Positions 1-5,537 of a stretch of DNA of 5,537 nt are shown one piece after another. Below the pieces are notes generated by a model. The model saw nothing but the letters and a program-made list of their open reading frames with translations, had not been told where the DNA came from and ran no database searches. Made by a program: the position numbers and the translations under genes. The stretch comes from Dehalococcoidia bacterium (lineage in GTDB: Bacteria > Chloroflexota > Dehalococcoidia > E44-bin15), in contig DAOWEF010000045.1 in assembly GCA_030638665.1 (NCBI GenBank), positions 1 through 5,537 of the forward strand, written 5' to 3'. The stretch's first letter is position 1, and every line of letters starts with the position of its first letter.

Positions 1-1
1 T

Positions 2-1441
2 CCCCAAGACATCGAATGGGCTAAAGAGGGGGAGGACATATTCATTGTGCAAACCCGCCCCGTAACCACTATGAAGGACACAGCTGAGCGGGGTGAGATA
101 ACAGAAACGGCAGAGAAGCTCCTGCTTAGCGGCTCCCCAGCCAGCCCAGGCCTCGCCTCTGGACCGGCTAGGTTAATCCACCAATCCTCCGAGATCGACA
201 GGGTTTTGGAGGGCGATGTGCTGGTCGCCGAGATGACCACCCCTGACTTTGTGCCCGCAATGAAGCGGGCGGTGGCCATTGCAACCGATCGCGGGGGCCG
301 GACATGCCACGCCGCAATCGTAAGCAGAGAACTGGGCATCCCCTGCGTGGTGGGGACAGGGAATGCTACCAAGGTACTAAAACAGGAGCAAATCATCACC
401 GTCGATGGCTCCGTAGGGAAGGTCTTTGAGGGTCGGCTGGTCAGGGAGAAGATCGATATCCCCACGCTAGAACCCAAGACACGCGTCAGGACGAACACAA
501 AGGTTTACGTGAATCTCGCTGAGCCGGAGCTGGCGGAAAGGGTCGCCAGCCGCCATGTCGATGGCGTGGGGCTGCTTCGCGCCGAATTCATAATCGCCCA
601 GATCGGGGAACACCCCCGCTATATGATCAGCCAGGGGAGAGAGCAAGAGTTCGTGGCGCAGCTCACTAAGGGCGTTACTACCTTCGCCAGCGCCTTTAAC
701 CCTCGACCGGTGGTCTATCGAACTACCGATTTTAAGACCAATGAATATCGAAATCTCAAGGGCGGGGAGGAATTCGAGGATATCGAGGAGAATCCCATGC
801 TTGGCTATCGGGGGTGCTCTCGTTATGTACAGGAGGCCGATGTCTTCAAGATGGAGATAGAGATGGTCAAGCGGGTGAGAGAGGATTATAAGAATCTCTG
901 GGTGATGATCCCCTTCGTGAGAACCGTTGATGAGATGGCTCATTTGATGAGTACATTGAAGGAGGAGGGTCTTAGCTCCTCCAAGGATTTCAAAATCTGG
1001 ATGATGGTTGAGGTGCCTTCCAACATTTTCCTTATTGATGAATTTATCGATTTGGGCATCGATGGCATCTCCATTGGCTCCAACGACCTGACTCAGCTCA
1101 TCCTGGGGATCGATCGCGACAGCCCAAAGCTAGAAGAGGTATTCGATGAGCGAAATGAGGCGGTTATGCTGGCTCTGAAGAAAGCGATTAAAGCCGCAGC
1201 TAGAAGAGGGATTACCGCCTCCATCTGCGGACAGGCGCCCTCGTTCTACCCTGAGCTCACCAAGAAGCTGGTAAAATGGGGGATCACCTCGGTCTCGGTA
1301 AGCCCCGATGCCATCGAGAGTACCAGGGAGATAATAGCCAGGGCTGAAGGGAGAATGGTCAGCCCCTCCCTATGGAGACGGAAGGCCCGCTCCCCTCGCA
1401 AGCTTTACCAGCCGGCATATACCAAAAAGCCGCTTCAGTGA
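2..1441 (+). CDS. ppsA: Phosphoenolpyruvate synthase, C-terminal 479 residues (5' partial)
   Basis: PEP synthase converts pyruvate, ATP and water to PEP, AMP and phosphate in the cytoplasm, feeding gluconeogenesis. The reading frame is open to the left edge, and its first residues are the end of the ATP-grasp domain: Glu5, Gln17 and Arg19 in DIEW...VQTRP match the ATP-binding Glu/Gln/Arg of the PPDK/PPS family. The GTG at 47 inside this motif is therefore not the start, and roughly the first 300 residues lie outside the window. Next comes the swivelling phosphohistidine domain (about residues 45-135), with GGRTCHAAIV and phospho-acceptor His103 (codon 308-310). The PEP/pyruvate TIM barrel follows (about 165-455), with DFKTNEYRN, ENPMLGYRG, GSNDLTQL and ICGQAPS. 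Cys409 (codon 1226-1228) is the expected acid/base residue. All key residues are intact. A basic tail of about 25 residues follows the barrel. The stop lies 8 bases before the next gene. Confidence 0.96.
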   Translation, partial: PQDIEWAKEGEDIFIVQTRPVTTMKDTAERGEITETAEKLLLSGSPASPGLASGPARLIHQSSEIDRVLEGDVLVAEMTTPDFVPAMKRAVAIATDRGGRTCHAAIVSRELGIPCVVGTGNATKVLKQEQIITVDGSVGKVFEGRLVREKIDIPTLEPKTRVRTNTKVYVNLAEPELAERVASRHVDGVGLLRAEFIIAQIGEHPRYMISQGREQEFVAQLTKGVTTFASAFNPRPVVYRTTDFKTNEYRNLKGGEEFEDIEENPMLGYRGCSRYVQEADVFKMEIEMVKRVREDYKNLWVMIPFVRTVDEMAHLMSTLKEEGLSSSKDFKIWMMVEVPSNIFLIDEFIDLGIDGISIGSNDLTQLILGIDRDSPKLEEVFDERNEAVMLALKKAIKAAARRGITASICGQAPSFYPELTKKLVKWGITSVSVSPDAIESTREIIARAEGRMVSPSLWRRKARSPRKLYQPAYTKKPLQ

Positions 1442-1445
1442 AAGG
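1441..1445 (+). promoter_or_regulatory. Weak ribosome binding site of the NuoE-like gene
   Basis: AAAGG begins at the last base of the ppsA stop codon and lies four bases before ATG 1450. It favours this ATG over the in-frame GTG at 1438, which overlaps the ppsA stop and has no purine-rich stretch in front, and over the far upstream ATG at 1372 inside ppsA. The spacing is short, so translational coupling to ppsA is plausible. Confidence 0.5.
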
Positions 1446-1449
1446 TAAG

Positions 1450-1908
1450 ATGGCTCAGAAGCTGAGCAAGATCGACCGTATAATAGCGAAGTACCAAGCG
1501 GATAAAAGCGCCTTGATCCAGATGCTTCTGGAGATCCAGCGGGAAAACCGCTGGCTTCCACCCAAGGCTCTGGAGAGGCTCAGCCAGAGATTAGGGATCC
1601 CGACTAACCAGATTTACCACATAGCTACATTTTATAAGGCCTTCAGCCTGATCCCCCAAGGTCGCCATGCCGTCTCGGTATGCCTGGGTACCGCCTGCCA
1701 CGTGCGCGGCGCCCCTCGCCTTCTGGACAGGGTGACAGATGCGCTGTGTATTGGGCCTGGGGAGACCAGCACGGACATGAAATTTACCCTGAGCACGGTA
1801 AATTGCCTGGGCTGCTGTGCCCTGGGGCCGGTGATGGTAGTTGATGGTGAATACCATGGCAACCCCTCCGGGAAAGAAATTAAAAGGGTCATCGCGATGT
1901 GCGATTAG
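1450..1908 (+). CDS. nuoE: NuoE/HydC-type [2Fe-2S] subunit of an NADH-oxidising complex
   Basis: This 152-residue thioredoxin-like [2Fe-2S] protein matches the small diaphorase subunit (NuoE of complex I, HydC/HndA of bifurcating hydrogenases) and has the usual length for that family. It begins with a helical N-terminal region (about 5-65, including IYHIATFYKAF). The ferredoxin fold follows, with ligands Cys78 and Cys83 in CLGTACHVRG, and Cys119 and Cys123 in NCLGCCALGP. All four ligands are present; Cys122 is an extra cysteine. Start ATG 1450 was chosen because it has a purine-rich site upstream and gives a normal family N-terminus. GTG 1438 would add four residues, and ATG 1372 would overlap ppsA by 70 bases. 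In related complexes this subunit packs against the NuoF/HydB flavoprotein, which is encoded next after an 8-base gap. The sequence does not by itself separate complex I from hydrogenase or formate dehydrogenase partners; the neighbouring subunits point to the soluble type. Confidence 0.93.
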   Translation: MAQKLSKIDRIIAKYQADKSALIQMLLEIQRENRWLPPKALERLSQRLGIPTNQIYHIATFYKAFSLIPQGRHAVSVCLGTACHVRGAPRLLDRVTDALCIGPGETSTDMKFTLSTVNCLGCCALGPVMVVDGEYHGNPSGKEIKRVIAMCD

Positions 1909-1913
1909 AAGGA
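1909..1913 (+). promoter_or_regulatory. Ribosome binding site deciding the NuoF-like start
   Basis: AAGGA directly follows the TAG stop of the preceding gene and precedes ATG 1917 by three bases. It supports ATG 1917 over the in-frame GTG at 1899, which would overlap the upstream gene and add six residues. Confidence 0.6.
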
Positions 1914-1916
1914 ACT

Positions 1917-3842
1917 ATGGCACAATTCAAATCGCCTGCTGACTTAGCAAGAACAAGGCAACGGATAATATCCCGAAGAGCTAGAAAGCGCTTCATCGCC
2001 ATAAACGCATCGGGCACCTGCGGGCTTGCCTATGGCAGCGATCAGGTCTTTCAGGCCTTCGTTGCGGAAATCGAAAGACAGGGGCTCACGGAGCAGGTAG
2101 GTGTTAGGGCAACGGGTTGCCTGGGTTTCTGTGAAAATAGCCCCATAGCGATAATCTTCCCGGAGGAGATCAGCTATTTTAGAGTTAAGCCAAGCGATGT
2201 CCCGGAGATCGTCTCCAAGACCTTGGCGGGGAAGAAGCTAGTTAACCGATTGCTGTATAAGGACGGTAACGGGAAAAAGATAGTCCGTGAGGGCGAGATA
2301 CCTTTCTACAAGCACCAGAGCCGGATTGTCTTTGGCAATAACCGGCTCATCGACCCCAAGAGCATCGACGATTACATTGCCCTGGGTGGCTATTCTGCCC
2401 TGTCAAAGGCGCTCTTTGAGATGAGCCCTGAAGAGGTAGTGGAAACGGTAAAGCGGGCAAATCTGAGGGGTAGGGGGGGCGGCGGTTTCCCCACCGGTAA
2501 AAAGTGGGAGACCACCCGTAACGCCCCGGGGGAAATAAAGTTCGTGATCGTCAATGCCGATGAAGGTGACCCCGGCGCCTACATGGACCGGAGCCTGCTT
2601 GAGGGCAACCCCCATAGCGTGCTGGAGGGCCTCATCATCGGAGCTTATGCTATTGGCTCTCATGAGGGTTATGTCTATGTACGACAGGAGTACCCGCTCG
2701 CTGTGGAGAACCTTTTCATTGCACTGAATCAGGCGCGGGAGTATGGGCTGCTGGGGAAAAACATCATCGGCTCCGGATTCAATTTCGATGTTGCCATCCA
2801 CCGCGGTGCCGGAGCCTTCGTTTCGGGGGAATCGAGCGCTTTGATGACTGCCATCGAGGGAAGGGTAGGGGAGCCACGGCCGAAGTACATCCGCACCGCT
2901 GTGAGCGGGATCAGGGAAAGACCGAGCAATCTGAATAATGTGGAGACCTGGGCCACTGTACCCCTGATAATTAGCAAGGGCGCTGATTGGTTTACCAGCA
3001 TCGGCACCGCGGAGAGCAAGGGGACCAAGATTTTCTCCCTGGTGGGCAAGGTGAACAATACCGGGCTGGTGGAAGTGCCCATGGGGATGACGCTCCGCGA
3101 GATCATATACGACATCGGGGGCGGCATTCGCCAGGGAAAGAAATTCAAGGCGGTCCAGACCGGGGGGCCCTCAGGGGGGTGCCTTCCCGAAAGCCTCATC
3201 GATATCCCGGTGGATTTCGATGAGCTCACCAAGGTGGGCTCGATGATGGGCTCTGGCGGCATGATCGTAATGGACGAGGATGATTGTATGGTGGATGTGG
3301 CCAGGTATTTCCTAACTTTCCTCGCCGAGGAGTCCTGCGGCAAGTGCATCCCCTGTCGTGAGGGGATAAGGCAGATGCTCCACATACTGATTAGGATTTG
3401 TGACGGCCAAGGCCAGACAGGGGACATCGAGCTTCTGGAGGAGCTATCTGAGGTGATCCAGGATGCCTCCCTTTGCGCCCTTGGTACAACAGCTCCCAAC
3501 CCGGTGCTCAGCACCATTAGGAACTTCAGGGATGAGTATGAAGAGCATGTCAAGGAGAGGCGTTGCCCTAGCGGGGTCTGTAAAGCGCTTATTTCATACT
3601 ATATCCAGCCTGAGCGGTGTCAGGCCTGCCTCCTCTGCCTCCGAGAATGCCCAGTGGGGGCGATCACAGGGGGTAAGAACCTGGTGCATGTTATTGACCA
3701 GGATAAGTGCACCAAATGCGGGACCTGCCTTGAGGTGTGTCCACCACGCTTCGCTGCGGTACTAATACTATCCGGCGAGCCAGTTCCAGCAGCGCCTCCT
3801 CAGGGGACCAAGGTGGAGCGCACCAAAGGGACGCAGCAATGA
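1917..3842 (+). CDS. nuoF: NuoF/HydB-type NADH-binding flavoprotein with C-terminal 2x[4Fe-4S] ferredoxin domain
   Basis: This 641-residue soluble subunit should bind FMN and NADH and pass electrons to iron-sulfur clusters. Domains in order: an N-terminal thioredoxin-like [2Fe-2S] domain (about 25-110; Cys35, Cys68, Cys72); the Complex1_51K core with the FMN/NADH loop GRGGGGFPTG (185-194), NADEGDPGAYMDR (213-225) and GAGAFVSGESSAL (297-309); the SLBB region (about 370-455); the [4Fe-4S] motif ESCGKCIPCREG (Cys474, 477, 480) with Cys520; and a ferredoxin domain with Cys568/571/574/578 and Cys598/601/604/608. Complex I NuoF lacks the N-terminal and C-terminal iron-sulfur domains, so this resembles HydB of bifurcating hydrogenases and the equivalent subunit of NAD-dependent formate dehydrogenases. 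The usual first Cys of the N-terminal domain appears to be Asn30. The last 25 residues are a Pro/Lys-rich tail. The TGA stop overlaps the next gene's ATG. Confidence 0.94.
   Translation: MAQFKSPADLARTRQRIISRRARKRFIAINASGTCGLAYGSDQVFQAFVAEIERQGLTEQVGVRATGCLGFCENSPIAIIFPEEISYFRVKPSDVPEIVSKTLAGKKLVNRLLYKDGNGKKIVREGEIPFYKHQSRIVFGNNRLIDPKSIDDYIALGGYSALSKALFEMSPEEVVETVKRANLRGRGGGGFPTGKKWETTRNAPGEIKFVIVNADEGDPGAYMDRSLLEGNPHSVLEGLIIGAYAIGSHEGYVYVRQEYPLAVENLFIALNQAREYGLLGKNIIGSGFNFDVAIHRGAGAFVSGESSALMTAIEGRVGEPRPKYIRTAVSGIRERPSNLNNVETWATVPLIISKGADWFTSIGTAESKGTKIFSLVGKVNNTGLVEVPMGMTLREIIYDIGGGIRQGKKFKAVQTGGPSGGCLPESLIDIPVDFDELTKVGSMMGSGGMIVMDEDDCMVDVARYFLTFLAEESCGKCIPCREGIRQMLHILIRICDGQGQTGDIELLEELSEVIQDASLCALGTTAPNPVLSTIRNFRDEYEEHVKERRCPSGVCKALISYYIQPERCQACLLCLRECPVGAITGGKNLVHVIDQDKCTKCGTCLEVCPPRFAAVLILSGEPVPAAPPQGTKVERTKGTQQ
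3825..3831 (+). promoter_or_regulatory. Ribosome binding site of the ferredoxin-subunit gene
   Basis: AAAGGGA lies inside the 3' end of the NuoF-like gene, seven bases before ATG 3839. This is good Shine-Dalgarno spacing. It supports that start rather than the upstream in-frame ATG at 3737, which would lie about 100 bases inside the ferredoxin-domain coding region of the previous gene. Confidence 0.65.
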
Positions 3843-4465
3843 AAAAGGTCCAAAAAGTCACTCTAACCATCAACAAGCGAGAGGTCAGGGCAAAAGAGGG
3901 GATGACCATCCTCGAAGCAGCCCGCGATGCTGGGATCCATATCCCCACTCTTTGCTACCATGAGAAACTGGCCACTTACGGCGCTTGCCGGCTCTGTACC
4001 GTGGAAATATCGCGCAACGGAAGGACGCAGCTGGTAACCGCCTGCGTTTATCCCGCGGATGATGGCCTAGTAGTAAAGACAGACTCCCCCCGCCTCACCA
4101 AGATTCGCAAGATGCTCCTGGAGCTAATGCTTGCCTCCTCTCCGGCGAAAACAATACAAGGCCTGGCCCAACAGTATGGCGTAGCAAAACCTAGGTTCGA
4201 AGCGAAAAAGACTAACTGTATCCTTTGCGGCCTGTGTGTGCGCTACTGCAACGAGATCAAGCAGGCAAACGCTATTGGATTCGTGGGGCGGGGCACCGAG
4301 CGCCGGGTGGTGTTTTTCCCCGAGATCGCTTCCACAGTATGCGCGAGCTGTCGAGAGTGCTTTAGCCTCTGTCCGACAGGCAAACTACCCTCGGAAACCG
4401 ACGGTGTCTGCTTCGACGACCTAACGCTTGAGGATTTTCTCAGTACAAAGCAGGCCAAGGTATAG
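3839..4465 (+). CDS. NuoG/HydA N-terminus-like ferredoxin subunit ([2Fe-2S] plus two [4Fe-4S])
   Basis: This 208-residue iron-sulfur protein resembles only the N-terminal electron-transfer part of NuoG, HydA or NAD-dependent formate dehydrogenase. A plant-type [2Fe-2S] domain occupies about residues 5-80, with Cys39, Cys50, Cys53 and Cys69 (CYHEKLATYGACRLC, then TACVYP). A helical linker follows (about 85-122). Two [4Fe-4S] motifs come next: Cys127/130/133/137 (CILCGLCVRYC) and Cys168/171/174/178 (CASCRECFSLCPTG). The linker contains no His or Cys, so the His-Cys [4Fe-4S] cluster found between these parts in NuoG and HydA is absent. The protein ends about 30 residues after the last motif, with no H-cluster or molybdopterin domain. 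It overlaps the NuoF-like gene by four bases (ATGA), indicating translational coupling, and probably carries electrons from the flavoprotein to a ferredoxin or partner enzyme. No standard gene symbol is assigned. Confidence 0.88.
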   Translation: MKKVQKVTLTINKREVRAKEGMTILEAARDAGIHIPTLCYHEKLATYGACRLCTVEISRNGRTQLVTACVYPADDGLVVKTDSPRLTKIRKMLLELMLASSPAKTIQGLAQQYGVAKPRFEAKKTNCILCGLCVRYCNEIKQANAIGFVGRGTERRVVFFPEIASTVCASCRECFSLCPTGKLPSETDGVCFDDLTLEDFLSTKQAKV

Positions 4466-4484
4466 CAGGACAAGCAACGTAGTC
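4466..4484 (+). other. Intergenic gap between the ferredoxin-subunit gene and dgt
   Basis: This is the longest intergenic stretch in the window, 19 bases. It has no hairpin or T-run that would end transcription and no recognisable promoter. AGGA at 4467-4470 is the only Shine-Dalgarno-like element, and it is rather far from ATG 4485. Read-through from the upstream genes into dgt is expected. Confidence 0.6.
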
Positions 4485-5537
4485 ATGAAAGTGCCACCAT
4501 CTATTCTTCAGCATGGTATCCGCCAGCGACTTGAGGAAAAGGAGGAGTTCCTTTCCCCTTATGCCGCAAAGAGCCAGCTGTCCCGGGGCAGGCAGCGCGA
4601 TGAGGAGCCCTGCCCCATGCGAACTGAGTTTCAGCGCGACCGCGATCGCATCATCCATTGTAAGGCGTTCCGCCGCTTGAAGCATAAGACGCAGGTCTTT
4701 ATCGCACCCCTGGGCGACCACTATGTAACCAGGCTCACCCATACCCTGGAGGTATCCCAGATCGCCCGCTCCATCGCTCGTGCCCTGAACCTGAACGAGG
4801 ACCTCGCCGAGGCCATCGCCCTTGGTCACGACCTGGGCCACACCCCCTTCGGTCATGTGGGCGAAGAGGTGCTCAATAATCTTTACCCCGGGGGATTCAG
4901 TCATAACGAGCAAAGCCTCAGAGTAGTGGAAGTTTTAGAGAAGGATGGGCAGGGGCTCAACCTGACATGGGAGGTGAGGGACGGCATCCTCAAACACACC
5001 AAGACCGGGGCCAACATTCTGGGCGCTGAATGGGGGTCTGTGGATACGCTTGAGGGTCAGGTCTGTAAGATTGCGGATATCATCGCCTACATCAATCATG
5101 ACATCGGCGATGCGGTGAGGGCAGGGATTATCGGCGTGGATGACCTTCCTCATCAGGCAGTGGCCCTTCTGGGGCGCTCTCATTCCGAAAGGATCAACAC
5201 CCTGGTCTCAGATGTCATCAACTTCTCCTGGGCTGCTACCGGGGCAGGGGGTGAACCGCCCCGCATCGGCATGAGCCCCGAGACCCGGGAGGCGGCAAAT
5301 ACCCTGCGCCAATTCCTCTTCGAAAGGGTGTATAATATAGCTAGGGAGGAGGCAGAGCGAGCCAGGGAGGTGGTTCGCATCCTCTACCAGCACTTAATCG
5401 AGCACGATGAAGCATTGCCCAAGGAATACAAGCTCCGCGACGAGAGCGTGGCACGGAGGGTGGTGGACTATATCGCCGGGATGACCGATAATTATGCCCA
5501 GGGAATGGCGGAGGAGATTATTACATCTGAGCATGAA
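4485..5537 (+). CDS. dgt: dGTP triphosphohydrolase-like HD-domain protein (3' partial)
   Basis: Dgt-family enzymes hydrolyse dNTPs, classically dGTP, to the deoxynucleoside and triphosphate, and so help balance DNA precursor pools. The frame is open for 351 codons to the window edge. The N-terminus has the family signature SPYAAKSQLSRGR (24-36), then MRTEFQRDRDRIIHCKAFRRL (45-65) and KTQVF. The metal-binding HD residues are His86 (RLTHTLEV), His115-Asp116 (GHDLGHTPFGH) and Asp198 (KIADIIAY), all intact. GGFSHNEQSLRVVE (136-149) and GILKH (167-171) are also family motifs. An HD-associated C-terminal region reaches IAGMTDNYAQGM (330-341). The length and ending resemble the short type-2 dGTPase-like group of roughly 340-350 residues rather than the E. 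coli type of about 500, so the stop is probably only a few codons beyond the edge. Start ATG 4485 has only a weak AGGA 14 bases upstream. Substrate preference cannot be read from sequence. Confidence 0.94.
   Translation, partial: MKVPPSILQHGIRQRLEEKEEFLSPYAAKSQLSRGRQRDEEPCPMRTEFQRDRDRIIHCKAFRRLKHKTQVFIAPLGDHYVTRLTHTLEVSQIARSIARALNLNEDLAEAIALGHDLGHTPFGHVGEEVLNNLYPGGFSHNEQSLRVVEVLEKDGQGLNLTWEVRDGILKHTKTGANILGAEWGSVDTLEGQVCKIADIIAYINHDIGDAVRAGIIGVDDLPHQAVALLGRSHSERINTLVSDVINFSWAATGAGGEPPRIGMSPETREAANTLRQFLFERVYNIAREEAERAREVVRILYQHLIEHDEALPKEYKLRDESVARRVVDYIAGMTDNYAQGMAEEIITSEHE

Noticed and set aside
467..943. Antisense open frame within ppsA
   Set aside because: It is opposite the conserved TIM-barrel coding sequence and its product resembles no known family. 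It is a chance open frame.
47..1441. A complete 464-residue gene starting at GTG 47
   Set aside because: The frame is open to the left edge, and the codons before 47 encode the conserved end of the ATP-grasp domain (DIEW...FIVQTRP). The gene is a 5'-truncated ppsA, not one starting here.
1479..1484. TATAAT resembling a -10 box
   Set aside because: It is inside the NuoE-like coding sequence and no -35-like hexamer lies at proper spacing.
3162..3180. Two runs of six G close together, possibly a G-quadruplex or frameshift site
   Set aside because: The bases encode the Gly-rich TGGPSGG segment of the NuoF-like protein, the frame stays intact, and there are too few evenly spaced G-runs for a convincing quadruplex.
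2729..3553. Long antisense open frame of 274 codons
   Set aside because: It lies opposite the highly conserved NuoF-like core, its translation shows no recognisable domain, and it has no ribosome binding site I can support. It is a shadow of the real gene.
1450..4465. Part of a respiratory complex I (nuo) operon
   Set aside because: No membrane subunits (NuoA, H, J-N) or NuoB/C/D/I are present, the third gene is far too short for NuoG, and the NuoF-like protein carries extra ferredoxin domains typical of soluble complexes.
4440..4913. Antisense open frame across the start of dgt
   Set aside because: The plus strand carries intact Dgt motifs through this region, while the minus-strand product has none.
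5331..5336. TATAAT resembling a -10 box inside dgt
   Set aside because: It encodes conserved-frame residues (VYN) and has no matching -35 element at 16-18 bases upstream.

Overview
The window is a gene-dense, single-strand (+) stretch with five protein genes and no gene-free stretch longer than about 20 bases. In order: the 3' part of a phosphoenolpyruvate synthase gene (ppsA, start outside the window); three genes for a soluble flavin/iron-sulfur NADH-oxidising module (NuoE/HydC-like, NuoF/HydB-like, and a short NuoG/HydA-N-terminus-like ferredoxin protein); and a dGTP triphosphohydrolase-like HD-domain gene (dgt) that runs off the right edge.

Junctions are tight. There are 8 bases between ppsA and the NuoE-like gene, 8 bases between the NuoE- and NuoF-like genes, an ATGA overlap between the NuoF-like and ferredoxin genes, and 19 bases before dgt. 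No convincing promoter or terminator is visible between them, so co-transcription is likely. This is inference from spacing.

The three-gene module is the interesting part. The NuoF-like subunit has an N-terminal thioredoxin-like [2Fe-2S] domain, the FMN/NADH core, the [4Fe-4S] motif and a C-terminal 2x[4Fe-4S] ferredoxin domain. That is the architecture of HydB-type subunits in electron-bifurcating hydrogenases and related formate dehydrogenases, not of respiratory complex I NuoF. The third subunit keeps only a plant-type [2Fe-2S] domain plus two [4Fe-4S] motifs. It has no H-cluster domain, no molybdopterin domain, and no visible His-Cys cluster motif. No hydrogenase or formate dehydrogenase catalytic subunit follows, because the next gene is dgt. 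The module is therefore either an NADH:ferredoxin-type electron-transfer unit working with a partner encoded elsewhere, or an independent oxidoreductase.

The organism looks like an anaerobic bacterium. A HydB-type NADH module beside PEP synthase fits a strict anaerobe that makes PEP from pyruvate and handles low-potential electrons. The lineage cannot be fixed from this sequence alone. Dehalococcoidia-like Chloroflexota or an anaerobic deltaproteobacterial-type lineage are guesses only.
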